From: Stenotrophomonas pavanii
GTDB lineage: Bacteria > Pseudomonadota > Gammaproteobacteria > Xanthomonadales > Xanthomonadaceae
Reading direction: 5' to 3'
Assembly: GCF_900101175.1 (NCBI RefSeq)
Contig: NZ_FNFQ01000001.1
Coordinates: 372,001 to 436,000, forward strand
Length of the DNA stretch: 64,000 bases
The notes under the pieces: model-generated
What the model saw: the letters and a program-made list of their open reading frames with translations, nothing else
The model's database searches: none
Told to the model about the DNA's origin: nothing
Made by a program: the position numbers and the translations under genes
Part shown: positions 45,321 through 54,157 of the stretch, piece after piece
Position numbering within the stretch: the first letter of the stretch is position 1
Layout of the letters: each line of letters begins with the position of its first letter

Positions 45321-45361
45321 GGGGTCAGATCCCTTTTCCGACGGAAAAGGGATCTGACCCC
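45321..45361. repeat. GGGGTCAGATCC hairpin, copy 2
   Basis: Inverted repeat with arms of about 19-20 bases (45321-45340 and 45342-45361), GGGGTCAGATCCC to GGGATCTGACCCC. Where copy 1 has a G-C pair at stem position 13, this copy has C-G, so pairing is kept. It lies just after the VOC gene stop and may act as its terminator. Confidence 0.8.
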
Positions 45362-45382
45362 ATCGCCGCCACCGGAAACGTC

Positions 45383-45427
45383 ATCCATGCGTGGCATGGA
45401 TCTGTGTCGACCAAGGTCGACATCTAC
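45383..45427 (-). repeat. GTAG-type (SMAG-like) repeat
   Basis: ATCCATGCGTGGCATGGAT (45383-45401), then GTGTCGACCAAGGTCGACA and CTAC (GTAG reversed). The second palindrome is the unit also seen at 5758 and 52679. Confidence 0.75.
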
Positions 45428-45437
45428 CCACAGCCGC

Positions 45438-45658
45438 AGAAATCTGTCAGAGGTGGGGCGGTGTGGGTGGGCAGGACCGTTGGCGCCATGGATGGCGCCA
45501 TCGAGCCCCCAGGGATGGGTTTACGGCGTGTCCTGCCCACCCACACCGCCCCGCCATCCCACGGAATCCCGCCGCTGCCGTTGCGGTTGCCGTTGCCGTT
45601 GCCGTTGAGGTTGCCGGCCAGCGGCCGGCACTACCGCAGGTGCAGGGCGCAGCCCTGC
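45438..45658 (-). repeat. composite palindromic module, copy C
   Basis: Minus-strand copy of the module: flank AGAAATCTGTCAGAGG, long inverted repeat with perfect 23-base arms (45455-45477 and 45530-45552) identical to copy A, nested hairpin GGCGCCATGGATGGCGCC, then a TTGCCG/TTGCGG tract. Next come the GTAG-type palindrome CCGGCCAGCGGCCGG with CTAC (45631-45634) and the hairpin GCAGGGCGCAGCCCTGC (45642-45658). It fills most of the 430-base gap before the DUF2147 gene. This copy is single, not paired. Confidence 0.8.
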
Positions 45659-45744
45659 AAAGACCCTCTTCCCCATACCCCGCCGAATGGGTATACAGTC
45701 GACCCGTACCGGCACCGTGCCGGAATGAACCCTGGGAGGGGACC

Positions 45745-46188
45745 ATGCGCAACACCTTCAAGACCCTGCTGCTGGCACTGCCGCTGTGCCTGGCCGCCCT
45801 GTCGGCGCAGGCCGCCGACGGCGCCGCCGGCCGCTGGAAGACCATCGACGACAAGACCGGCAAGGTGAAGTCGATCGTCGAGATCACCCAGGCCGCCAAC
45901 GGCACGCTGAGCGGCAAAGTGGTCGACATCCTGCACTCGGACAAGGGCCCGAACCCGGTCTGTGACGGCTGTGAAGGCGCCAACAAGAACAAGCCGGTGA
46001 AGGGCATGACCATTCTCTGGAACCTGAAGCCCGACGGTGCCAACAAGTGGTCCGGCGGCACCATCCTCGACCCGGCCAACGGCAAGACCTACAAGTCGAA
46101 GATGGAACTGCAGCCTGGCGGCACCCGGCTGGACGTGTCCGGCTGCATCGCCTTCATCTGCCGCGCGCAGACCTGGCAGCGCGAGTAA
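45745..46188 (+). CDS. DUF2147 exported protein
   Basis: A 147-residue secreted or periplasmic protein. Seen: signal peptide (LLLALPLCLAALSAQA), then the DUF2147 domain: GRWKTIDDKTGKVKSIVEI, NPVCDGCEGANKNKPVKGM, IWN-like TILWNLKPDG, LDPANGKTYKSKMEL and a final GCIAFICRAQTW. The family has a lipocalin-like beta barrel; function is unknown. GGAGGGG precedes the ATG by four bases, and TATACA (near 45692) may be its -10. Confidence 0.9.
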   Translation: MRNTFKTLLLALPLCLAALSAQAADGAAGRWKTIDDKTGKVKSIVEITQAANGTLSGKVVDILHSDKGPNPVCDGCEGANKNKPVKGMTILWNLKPDGANKWSGGTILDPANGKTYKSKMELQPGGTRLDVSGCIAFICRAQTWQRE

Positions 46189-46211
46189 GCACCCGCCCGC
46201 GCTTCATTCCC

Positions 46212-46235
46212 GTGACCCGGCCCCGGCCGGGTCAC
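46212..46235 (+). terminator. GC hairpin after the DUF2147 gene
   Basis: GTGACCCGGC/GCCGGGTCAC stem between the DUF2147 stop and metG. No T tract, so it is a weak terminator candidate. Confidence 0.5.
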
Positions 46236-46288
46236 GCCGTTGCGGGCGTGCGATAATCTGCGGTTCCCCTTGGATCCACCCCGCGACC

Positions 46289-48370
46289 ATGACCCGTACC
46301 GCGCTCGTCACCACCGCCCTGCCCTACGCCAACGGCCCGCTGCATCTGGGCCACCTGGTCGGCTACATCCAGGCCGACATCTGGGTGCGTGCGCGGCGAA
46401 TGAGCGGCGGCAAGACCTGGTTCGTCTGCGCCGACGACACCCACGGCACGCCGATCATGCTGGCCGCGGAAAAGGCCGGGGTCACCCCGGAAACCTTCAT
46501 CGCCAACATCCAGGCCAGCCACGAACGTGACTTCGCTGCCTTCGGCGTGGCCTTCGACCACTACGACTCGACCAACTCGGCGGCCAACAAGGCGCTGACC
46601 GAGCAGTTCTACCTGAAGCTGGAAGCGGCCGGCCACATCAGCCGCCGGTCGGTGGCGCAGTTCTATGACCCGGCCAAGGGCATGTTCCTGCCCGACCGCT
46701 ACGTCAAGGGCATCTGCCCGAACTGCGGCAGCCCCGACCAGTACGGTGACAACTGCGAAGTGTGCGGCGCGACCTATGCGCCGACCGACCTGAAGGAGCC
46801 GCGTTCGGTCATTTCCGGCGCCACGCCGGAAATGCGCGATTCGGAACACTTCTTCTTCGAGGTGGGCCACTTCGATGCGTTCCTGCGCGAATGGCTGGCC
46901 GGCGATGTCGCCCTGCCGGGGGTGAAGGCCAAGCTGGGCGAGTGGCTCAACGCCGAAGGTGGCCTGCGCGCATGGGACATCTCGCGCGATGCGCCGTACT
47001 TCGGTTTCCAGATTCCCGGCCAGCCGGGCAAGTACTTCTACGTCTGGCTGGATGCGCCGATCGGCTACCTGTCCAGCTTCCAGACCCTGTGCGGCAAGCT
47101 CGGCGAGGACTTCGACGCGCACCTGCGCGCCGGCACCGCCACCGAGCTGCACCACTTCATCGGCAAGGACATCGTCAATTTCCACGGCCTGTTCTGGCCG
47201 GCGGTGCTGCACGGGACCGGCCATCGCGCGCCGACGCGCCTGCACGTGAACGGCTACCTGACCGTGGACGGTGCCAAGATGAGCAAGTCGCGCGGCACCT
47301 TCGTGATGGCCCGCACCTTCCTCGACGCCGGCCTGGAACCGGAGGCGCTGCGCTACTACTACGCCGCCAAGTCCGGCGGTGGCGTCGACGATCTTGACCT
47401 GAACCTGGGTGACTTCATCGCCCGCGTCAACGCCGACCTGGTCGGCAAGTTCGTCAACCTGGCCAGCCGCTGCGCCGGCTTCATCAGCAAGCGCTTCGAC
47501 GGCCAGCTGGCCGCGCAGCTGCCCGACGCGGCGCAGTACCAGCGCTTCGTCGACGGCCTGGCGCCGATCCGTGAAGCCTACGAGCGCAACGACCCGGCCG
47601 CGGCGATCCGCCTGACCATGACCCTGGCCGACGAAGCCAACCGCTACATCGACGACGTCAAGCCGTGGGTCATCGCCAAGCAGGAAGGCGCCGACGCGCA
47701 GCTGCAGGCCGTGTGCAGCCAGGGCCTAAACCTGTTCCGCGTGCTGGTCACCGCATTGAAGCCGGTGCTGCCGGCCACCGCCGCGCAGGCCGAGGCCTTC
47801 CTGGCCGCGCCGGTCAATGACTGGACCGAACTGGCACAGCCGCTGCTGGGCCACCGCATCACCGACTACACCCCGCTGTTCACCCGTATCGACCCGAAGA
47901 AGATTGACGCCATGATCGACGCCTCCAAGGACACCCTGCAGCCGGCCGCCGCGGCCGCTCCCGCCGCCAGGACCGAAGCGGTCAAGCCGGCCGCACCGGC
48001 ACCTGCCAAGGACGAAGCCAAGGGCGCCGACGCCCCGGCCTACATCGGCATCGATGATTTCGCCAAGCTCGACCTGCGCATCGGCAAGGTGCTGGTGTGC
48101 GAGTTCGTGGACGGTTCGGACAAGCTGCTGCGCTTCGAACTGGACGCCGGTGAACTGGGCAAGCGCCAGATCTTCTCCGGCATCCGTGGCAGCTACGGCG
48201 AGCCGGAAAAGCTGGTCGGCCGCAGCGTGGTGTTCATCGCCAACCTGGCCCCGCGCAAGATGCGCTTCGGCCTGAGCGAAGGCATGATCCTGTCGGCCGG
48301 TTTCGACGGTGGCGCGCTGGCGCTGCTGGACGCCGACAGCGGCGCGCAGCCGGGCATGCCGGTGCGTTGA
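46289..48370 (+). CDS. metG: methionyl-tRNA synthetase MetG
   Basis: A 693-residue class I synthetase that charges tRNA-Met, including the initiator. Seen: PYANGPLHLGHLVGYIQADI (HIGH as HLGH), a zinc knuckle CPNCGSPDQYGDNCEVCG, KMSKSRGTF, the anticodon-binding helical domain, an Ala/Lys-rich linker (about residues 550-580), and a C-terminal tRNA-binding domain IDDFAKLDLRIGKVLVCEFV that dimerises the enzyme. Start ATG 46289 is the conserved MTRTALVTTALP N-terminus. Full length. Confidence 0.96.
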   Translation: MTRTALVTTALPYANGPLHLGHLVGYIQADIWVRARRMSGGKTWFVCADDTHGTPIMLAAEKAGVTPETFIANIQASHERDFAAFGVAFDHYDSTNSAANKALTEQFYLKLEAAGHISRRSVAQFYDPAKGMFLPDRYVKGICPNCGSPDQYGDNCEVCGATYAPTDLKEPRSVISGATPEMRDSEHFFFEVGHFDAFLREWLAGDVALPGVKAKLGEWLNAEGGLRAWDISRDAPYFGFQIPGQPGKYFYVWLDAPIGYLSSFQTLCGKLGEDFDAHLRAGTATELHHFIGKDIVNFHGLFWPAVLHGTGHRAPTRLHVNGYLTVDGAKMSKSRGTFVMARTFLDAGLEPEALRYYYAAKSGGGVDDLDLNLGDFIARVNADLVGKFVNLASRCAGFISKRFDGQLAAQLPDAAQYQRFVDGLAPIREAYERNDPAAAIRLTMTLADEANRYIDDVKPWVIAKQEGADAQLQAVCSQGLNLFRVLVTALKPVLPATAAQAEAFLAAPVNDWTELAQPLLGHRITDYTPLFTRIDPKKIDAMIDASKDTLQPAAAAAPAARTEAVKPAAPAPAKDEAKGADAPAYIGIDDFAKLDLRIGKVLVCEFVDGSDKLLRFELDAGELGKRQIFSGIRGSYGEPEKLVGRSVVFIANLAPRKMRFGLSEGMILSAGFDGGALALLDADSGAQPGMPVR

Positions 48371-48433
48371 TGCCTGCAGCGGGCGTGGCCAGGGCCGCGC
48401 CCGCCGGTGCCCATGGCCAGCGGAGGCAACGTG

Positions 48434-49039
48434 ATGGAAGGCGACGGAATGGAACTGGCGCTGTTCGACTTCGACCACACCGTGACCACCTGCGATACCT
48501 ATGGCCGTTTCCTGCGCCGTGTGGCCACTGCCGAACAGCTGGCGCAGGCGTGGTGGAAGGTCGGTCCGTGGCTGGCGGCGTACAAGCTGAACCTGATCTC
48601 GGCCGAACGCATCCGCGCACGCGTCACCCGCCTGACCTTCAGCGACCGCCACAGCGATGACATCGCCACGCTCGCGACCGGCTTCTCGCGCGAGGTTTTG
48701 CCCGAGGTGGTGCGACCGGAGATGCTCGAACAGATCCGCTGGCACAAGGAACAGCAGCACACCGTGGTGATCGTGTCCGGCTCGCTGGACCTGTACCTGC
48801 GGCCGTGGTGCGAGCCGCTGGGCCTGCAGCTGATCTGCAACCGGCTGGAAAGCCAGGGGGGGCGCCTGACCGGCCGTTACGCCGGTGGCGACTGTGGCCC
48901 GCGCAAGGTCGAGCACATCCGACGCCAGTTCGATCTGTCGCGTTATGTGCGCATCCATGCCTACGGCGACAGTTCCGAAGACAAGCCGATGCTGGCGCTG
49001 GCGCATGAGCGCTGGTTCCGTGGCAAACCCCTGAAGTGA
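48434..49039 (+). CDS. HAD-IB family phosphatase
   Basis: A 201-residue HAD-superfamily subclass IB hydrolase, close to the phosphoserine phosphatase group. Seen: motif [16 protein letters not shown] (nucleophile Asp), motif [13 protein letters not shown], the Lys of motif III in [10 protein letters not shown], and motif [12 protein letters not shown]. The cap is helical. Substrate unknown. GGAGG lies about eight bases before ATG 48434; a later ATG (MELALFDF) is also possible. The stop overlaps the RnfB-like gene. Confidence 0.88.
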   Translation: MEGDGMELALFDFDHTVTTCDTYGRFLRRVATAEQLAQAWWKVGPWLAAYKLNLISAERIRARVTRLTFSDRHSDDIATLATGFSREVLPEVVRPEMLEQIRWHKEQQHTVVIVSGSLDLYLRPWCEPLGLQLICNRLESQGGRLTGRYAGGDCGPRKVEHIRRQFDLSRYVRIHAYGDSSEDKPMLALAHERWFRGKPLK

Positions 49040-49479
49040 CCCTGACGCGCAGCCTTTCGCCACGCATGAGCCTGATCCCGCCCCTCACCGAACGCCTCGA
49101 CCGCCTGCTGCCGCAGACCCAATGCGGGCAATGCGGCTATGACGGCTGCCGCCCCTACGCGCAGGCGATGGCGCGCGGTGAGGCCGGCGTGGACCGCTGT
49201 CCGCCGGGCGGCGATGCCGGTGCACGCGCGCTGGCCCAGGTGCTGGGTGTCCCGGCGCTGCCCTTCGACCGTTCGCGCGGCGAGCACAAGGCGCCGCAGG
49301 TGGCGTTGATCGTGGAAGCCGACTGCATCGGCTGCACCAAGTGCATCCAGGCCTGCCCGGTGGATGCCATTGTCGGCGGTGCCAAGTACATGCACACGGT
49401 GATTGCCGAGCTGTGCACGGGCTGCGAACTGTGCATTCCGCCGTGCCCGGTGGACTGCATCGAGTTACTGCCCCTATAA
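49036..49479 (+). CDS. rnfB: RnfB-like ferredoxin protein, orphan
   Basis: A 147-residue (137 if started at ATG 49066) soluble iron-sulfur protein. Seen: the RnfB 4Fe-4S motif [15 protein letters not shown] with a downstream Cys, then two ferredoxin clusters [12 protein letters not shown] and [12 protein letters not shown]. True RnfB has an N-terminal membrane helix; it is missing here, and no rnfA, C, D, G or E lie nearby. Likely an electron carrier left from, or derived from, an Rnf operon. metG and rnf genes are neighbours in Pseudomonas. Confidence 0.85.
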   Translation: MTLTRSLSPRMSLIPPLTERLDRLLPQTQCGQCGYDGCRPYAQAMARGEAGVDRCPPGGDAGARALAQVLGVPALPFDRSRGEHKAPQVALIVEADCIGCTKCIQACPVDAIVGGAKYMHTVIAELCTGCELCIPPCPVDCIELLPL

Positions 49480-49481
49480 CA

Positions 49482-49520
49482 GGGGTCAGATCCCTTTCCG
49501 CAGGAAAGGGATCTGACCCC
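49482..49520. repeat. GGGGTCAGATCC hairpin, copy 3
   Basis: Perfect 18-base arms (49482-49499 and 49503-49520) around GCA, one base pair shorter than copy 1: one T and its paired A are both gone. It sits between two convergent stops (49479 and 49530) and may terminate both. Confidence 0.85.
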
Positions 49521-49529
49521 ATCCCGCAG

Positions 49530-49877
49530 TTACGGCACCGCTGCCGTCACCACGATCTCGACCTTCCACTCGGCATGGGCCAGCTTGGCCTCGAAGGTTG
49601 CGCGGGCGGGAGTCGCACCCTCGACCACCCACTCGTCCCACGCCTTGTTCATGCCCTCGAAATCGGCGATGTCGGCCAGGAACACTTCCGCGCGCAGCAC
49701 GTGCTGGCGGTCGCTGGCGACCAACGCCAACAACTTGTCGATCTCTGCCAGCACCTGACGGGTCTGCCCGGTGATGTCCTGGCTGGTGTCTTCCGGGATC
49801 TGGCCGGAGAGGTAGGCGACCTTGTTGTACACGGTCATTTCGGACATGCGCGGTCCGACGTCGTAACGCTCCATCAT
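49530..49877 (-). CDS. RidA family protein
   Basis: A 115-residue member of the RidA/YjgF/UK114 family, whose archetype hydrolyses reactive enamine/imine intermediates from PLP enzymes. Seen: VGPRMSEMTVYNKVAYLSGQ, the QTRQVLAEIDKLLA helix, DIADFEGMNKAWDEWV and PARATFEAKLAHAEWKVEI, which carries the catalytic Arg of the RidA fold. This branch lacks the canonical RidA IPTxA segment, so it is a RidA paralogue. Function not assigned. Confidence 0.87.
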   Translation of the reverse strand: MMERYDVGPRMSEMTVYNKVAYLSGQIPEDTSQDITGQTRQVLAEIDKLLALVASDRQHVLRAEVFLADIADFEGMNKAWDEWVVEGATPARATFEAKLAHAEWKVEIVVTAAVP

Positions 49878-50071
49878 GGGCGTGGCTCCTGCGGGTGATC
49901 AGGCCTGCATTGTCCTCCAAACCGGTCAACGATGGGTGCAGGGGCGAGCGGCCACGCAGCCGCACTACCGCACTCCGACACGGCCGCTGGTCAAATGGCG
50001 GCAACAGGCGCAGGATGCGCCACGCCCCGCGTTGACACCGCACTCGCCCTCCCTGACGCACCCTTGCGCCG

Positions 50072-52636
50072 ATGACCGCCCCCACCGAATCCACCGCTGC
50101 TCCTTCCACGCCCACCTGGAAGCGGGTCGCCACCATCGTCATCCCGTTGCTGATCCTCGCCCTGGCGCTGCACGGCCTGGCCAGCGAGTTCGATGAGAAC
50201 GGCTACCGCGCCATCCGCCACGCCTTCCGCCAGCTCAGCGGCACCCAGATCGCACTGACCGTGGTGCTGGGGCTGGCCAGCTACGCCTGCCTGATCGGCT
50301 TTGATGCCATCGGCCTGCGCCGCAGCGGCATCCGCGTGCATCCGGCCCGCATTGGCATCACCGCTTTCCTGGCCCACACCCTTGGCCAGACCGTGGGCTT
50401 TGCCGCGCTGACCGGTGGCGCGGTGCGCCTGCGCGGCTATCGCACGGCCGGCCTCGATCTGGCGCAGATCGGCCAGGTGGTGCTGATGAGCACGCTCGGC
50501 TTCGTGTTCGGTGCGTGGCTGCTGATCAGTGTGGCGCTGTGCATGGAACCGGCGGCGGCGGCACTGGCATTGCCACTGGATCCCGATGCCGTGCGCATCG
50601 TCGGCATCGTCGCCCTGCTCGCCTATGTCGGCACGGTGCTGCTGGTCGGCCGCAATGGACGGCAGTTCAGTGTGTTCGGCCATGCGTTGTGGCTGCCCGA
50701 CCGCCGCACCATGCTCGGCGTCACCGTGCTCAGCGTGATCGAACTGGTGCTGGCCAGTGCCGCGTTCTACGTACTGCTGCCGGACTCCACGCCAACCGGC
50801 CTGCCCGGCTTCGTCGGCCTGTACCTGGTCGCGGTGCTGGCCGGCCTGGTCTCGACCGTGCCGGCCGGCCTGGGGGTGTTCGAGTGGAGCCTGCTGAAAC
50901 TGTTGCCGCAGGTGGCGCCGGCGGCGGTACTGGCGGCGGCGCTGATCTACCGCGTCACCTACTACGTGCTGCCGCTGGTGCTGGCCACGCTGCTGGCGCT
51001 TGCACCCGCGCTGCGGCAGCCGCTGCAGGCCAGTGCCGGCGCGACCCGGGCCGGCTGGAACGCACTGCGCCCGTGGCTGCCGCAGATCATCGCACTGGCG
51101 GTGTTCAGCATCGGCGCGGCGCTGGTCATCGACGGCACACTGCCGACGCCGCGCCGTCACCTGGTGAACGCCTCGCTGCCGATCCTGGAAACCTCGCACC
51201 TGATCGGCAGCCTCAGTGGCGTGGCGCTGCTGCTCATCGGCCAGGGCCTGGCCCGGCGCAGCCATGCGGCCTGGATGCTGGCGATGGCGGTGTGCGTGGT
51301 CACCCCGCTGCCGCTGTGGCTGCGCGGTGGCCAACCGCTGATCGCCGTCTCGGCCGTACTGGTGGCGATGGCGCTGTGGGCTGCACGGCGCGAGTTCTAC
51401 CGCCAGGGGGCACTGCTGGATGAAGCCTGGTCATGGCCATGGCTGCGCAACCTCGGCCTGGTGCTGGTGGCGGTCACCTGGCTGCTGTTCTTCACCTACA
51501 GCCATGTCGAATACCAGAACGAGCTGTGGTGGCAGTTCGCGCTGTCCGGCAACGCGCCGCGCGCGCTGCGTGCCCTGCTGGTGGTGGCCATCGCGCTGGT
51601 GATGTTCGGCCTGGCACGGCTGCTGCACAGCACGCGCAGCCCGCTGCCAGCCGCCGATGAAGCAACGCTGCAATCGCTGGCGCCGGTCCTGGCCGGTGCC
51701 ACCGACACCCAGGCCTGCCTGGTGCTGACCGCTGACAAGGCGGTGCTGCGCGATGATGCCAGGCAGGGCTTCGTGATGATGCAACGCTACGGCGGCTCGC
51801 TGATCGCGATGGGCGATCCGGTCGGCCCCCCCGACGTGGCGCGCGCGCTGATCTGGCGCTTCCGCGAGGAAGCCGACCGGCTTGGCCTGCGCCCGGTGTT
51901 CTATCAGGTGGGCGAGACCTACTGGCAGACCTATCTCGACCTGGGCCTGGGCCTGGTCAAGCTGGGCGAAGAAGCGATGGTGCCGCTGCACGACTTCGGC
52001 CTGGAAGGCCGCGAACGCGCCGACCTGCGCCAGGCCTGGAACCGCGGCAAGCGCAGCGGCCTGTCGTTCCGCGTCGCGCCGGTGGAGGAAATCCCCAGCC
52101 TGCTGCCACGCCTGCACGCCATCTCCAACGCCTGGCTGGAAGACAAGGCCGGCGACGAAAAAGGCTTCTCGCTCGGCAGCTACGACCCGGATTACCTGGT
52201 GCGCTTCCCGGTGGCGCTGGTGGAGGCCGAAGGCCAGATCGTGGCATTCGCCAACCTGTGGCAGGCGCCGGCCGGTGCCGAGCTGTCGGTGGACCTGATG
52301 CGCCACGTCAACGAAGCACCGAAGGGCACGATGGACTTTCTGTTCATCGAGCTGTTCCTGTGGGGCCGGGCGCAGGGCTATGCGCGCTTCTCGCTGGGCA
52401 TGGCGCCGCTGTCCGGGCTGGCACAGCATCGGCTGGCCGGCCGTTGGAACCGCCTGGCCGGCCTGCTGGCGCGGCATGGCGAACGCTTCTATGGGTTCAG
52501 TGGCCTGCGCCGCTTCAAGTCGAAGTTCGACCCGCAGTGGCGGCCACGCTATCTCGCGGCACCCGGCGGCATGCACCTGCCGGCGGCGCTGCTGGACGCC
52601 ACGCGCCTGATCTCGCTGGACCCGCGGCGCAATTGA
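50072..52636 (+). CDS. mprF: phosphatidylglycerol lysyltransferase/flippase MprF
   Basis: An 854-residue inner-membrane bifunctional protein that transfers Lys from Lys-tRNA to phosphatidylglycerol and flips the product, lowering negative surface charge and giving resistance to cationic peptides. Seen: about 14 hydrophobic segments, the flippase motif GQTVGFAALTGGAVRLRGYR, the VPAGLGVFEWSLL region, then a soluble DUF2156 synthase domain (about residues 520-854) with MMQRYGGSLIAMGDPVGPP, DFGLEGRERADLRQAWNRGK and FSGLRRFKSKFDPQW. Start ATG 50072 lacks a clear Shine-Dalgarno sequence. It is convergent with acvB. Confidence 0.9.
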   Translation: MTAPTESTAAPSTPTWKRVATIVIPLLILALALHGLASEFDENGYRAIRHAFRQLSGTQIALTVVLGLASYACLIGFDAIGLRRSGIRVHPARIGITAFLAHTLGQTVGFAALTGGAVRLRGYRTAGLDLAQIGQVVLMSTLGFVFGAWLLISVALCMEPAAAALALPLDPDAVRIVGIVALLAYVGTVLLVGRNGRQFSVFGHALWLPDRRTMLGVTVLSVIELVLASAAFYVLLPDSTPTGLPGFVGLYLVAVLAGLVSTVPAGLGVFEWSLLKLLPQVAPAAVLAAALIYRVTYYVLPLVLATLLALAPALRQPLQASAGATRAGWNALRPWLPQIIALAVFSIGAALVIDGTLPTPRRHLVNASLPILETSHLIGSLSGVALLLIGQGLARRSHAAWMLAMAVCVVTPLPLWLRGGQPLIAVSAVLVAMALWAARREFYRQGALLDEAWSWPWLRNLGLVLVAVTWLLFFTYSHVEYQNELWWQFALSGNAPRALRALLVVAIALVMFGLARLLHSTRSPLPAADEATLQSLAPVLAGATDTQACLVLTADKAVLRDDARQGFVMMQRYGGSLIAMGDPVGPPDVARALIWRFREEADRLGLRPVFYQVGETYWQTYLDLGLGLVKLGEEAMVPLHDFGLEGRERADLRQAWNRGKRSGLSFRVAPVEEIPSLLPRLHAISNAWLEDKAGDEKGFSLGSYDPDYLVRFPVALVEAEGQIVAFANLWQAPAGAELSVDLMRHVNEAPKGTMDFLFIELFLWGRAQGYARFSLGMAPLSGLAQHRLAGRWNRLAGLLARHGERFYGFSGLRRFKSKFDPQWRPRYLAAPGGMHLPAALLDATRLISLDPRRN

Positions 52637-52648
52637 CGCCCCATACCG

Positions 52649-52664
52649 CCGGGCATGCCCGGCA
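52649..52664. terminator. short GC hairpin between mprF and acvB
   Basis: GCCGGGCATGCCCGGC palindrome just past the mprF stop, followed by a GTAG repeat. No T tract. Confidence 0.4.
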
Positions 52665-52678
52665 TCACCTGCCGCCCG

Positions 52679-52736
52679 GTAGGTGTCGACCTTGGTCGAC
52701 ACGTCGGCGACAGCCGTCGGCATGGCTTGACGCTAC
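52679..52736. repeat. GTAG-type repeat dimer ending at the acvB stop
   Basis: GTAG at 52679 with the palindrome GTGTCGACCTTGGTCGACAC; a second, looser arm ends in CTAC at 52733-52736. The TAG on the minus strand is the stop codon of acvB. Confidence 0.75.
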
Positions 52737-54079
52737 ATGCCGCCCTTGAGGATCACTTCGGCCAGGCGATCGTAGTCACCACCGAAATGGTGGTCACCCG
52801 GCAGCTTCACCTTCTTCACGCCGTCATTGGCCGGCAGGTCCGGGCACAGTGCGTCCTCATCCTTGTCGCCGTACACGCACAGCGTTTTTTCCGCCGGCAG
52901 CCTGGCCACTTCCGGCGCGATCGGCAGGCCATCGCCGCCGCCGCCCAGCCAGTTGCTGACATGGAACTCGAAGTCGGCCTTCTTGCCCACCGACAGCAGC
53001 ACGATACGCTCCAGCGCTTCACGGGTGCCGGCGTCGAGCTGGTTGATGGTGGCCGGCAGCACGTCGGCGCCCTGCGAGAAACCGATCAACATGACCTTGT
53101 CGCGGTGCCACTGCTGGCGGTAGTGGTCGATGATCTTCTGCAGGTCGGCGGCGAAGCCTTTCGGCGTGCGCTCGCTCCAGAAGTAGCGCAGCGAGTCGAT
53201 GCCGACCACGGCCACGCCGTGCTCGTTGAGCGACGACGCCACGTCCTTGTCCAACCCGGCCCAGCCGCCGTCGCCGGACACGAACACGGCCAGCGTGTCA
53301 CCATTGCCGCTCGCCGGCATTTCCACTATCGGCAGGCCCTTCAGCGCGGCCGGTGGCGGTGCCAGGCTGACACCCGCCTGCGCACCGATCACGCGCGCCG
53401 CGGCGACCAGGCCCGGCGACGCATCACCGCGCGCGGTGCGCTTGAATTCGCGCGCCATCGCCACCTGCTGCACGAACTGGCTGGCCTCGCCCACCTTGCA
53501 GCCGTGGTCACCGGCTGCACTCAGCCACGGAAAGTTCAGTTCGGCCGGCTGCAGCCGGTTGTGCTTCACGCCATCGCCGCAGACCATGCGCTCATGGGCG
53601 TGGTCCGGGCAGAAGCCGGTGGTCAGCAGGCCAGCGAACACCTGCGTATCGGCCTGCGCAGCCAGCGCATAGGCCATTTCAGCGCCTTCGCCATCGCCGC
53701 CAACCAGCGGCAGGTGGTACCCGGGCAGATGCAACGAGGCCTGCAGCCAGCGCGAGAAATTCTCGACATCGCCGGAACCGAACGAACAGGTCGGGTTGCC
53801 TTCGCGCTTGAGCACGCCGCGCAGGTGCGCGATGTCCACGGCGGCGACCATCGCGCCGTCGGCACGCAGGGCCTCGATCGGCAGACGACTGGTATCGCCA
53901 CCGGGAGTCGGTTCGTGGAACCAGATCACCACCCGCTGCGGGGTACCGGCCGGCATGTGCACCGGAATCTGCTCGAACCGCCCATGGCTGAACTGCTGCA
54001 CGGCCGCTGCCGCTGTTGCCGGCAGCGCCGCCAGCGCCAGCACCACACCCATTGCCCTGCCCAGCCCTGCACGCTTCAT
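52733..54079 (-). CDS. acvB: AcvB/VirJ family lysyl-phosphatidylglycerol hydrolase-like protein
   Basis: A 448-residue periplasmic protein. Seen: signal peptide (MGVVLALAALPATAAAA), a first alpha/beta-hydrolase-like half (about residues 30-220) that lacks a clear nucleophile motif, then the VirJ domain with FVSGDGGWAGLDKDV, nucleophile GFSQGADV and a final His in DHHFGGDYD. In Agrobacterium AcvB shares an operon with the MprF homologue LpiA and hydrolyses lysyl-phosphatidylglycerol. Here it is convergent with mprF rather than co-transcribed. Its stop codon is in a GTAG repeat. Confidence 0.88.
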   Translation of the reverse strand: MKRAGLGRAMGVVLALAALPATAAAAVQQFSHGRFEQIPVHMPAGTPQRVVIWFHEPTPGGDTSRLPIEALRADGAMVAAVDIAHLRGVLKREGNPTCSFGSGDVENFSRWLQASLHLPGYHLPLVGGDGEGAEMAYALAAQADTQVFAGLLTTGFCPDHAHERMVCGDGVKHNRLQPAELNFPWLSAAGDHGCKVGEASQFVQQVAMAREFKRTARGDASPGLVAAARVIGAQAGVSLAPPPAALKGLPIVEMPASGNGDTLAVFVSGDGGWAGLDKDVASSLNEHGVAVVGIDSLRYFWSERTPKGFAADLQKIIDHYRQQWHRDKVMLIGFSQGADVLPATINQLDAGTREALERIVLLSVGKKADFEFHVSNWLGGGGDGLPIAPEVARLPAEKTLCVYGDKDEDALCPDLPANDGVKKVKLPGDHHFGGDYDRLAEVILKGGM

Positions 54080-54157
54080 GTCGCATCCCCGATGGAATGC
54101 GCACACGATACGCTGCCTCCACGTGCACGGCACGTACCGGTGCAGGCCGTTGGGGTT

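Noticed and set aside
50032..50060. TTGACA as an mprF promoter
   Set aside because: A perfect -35 hexamer is present, but the bases 17 positions downstream (GACGCA) do not form a -10, so I do not call a promoter.
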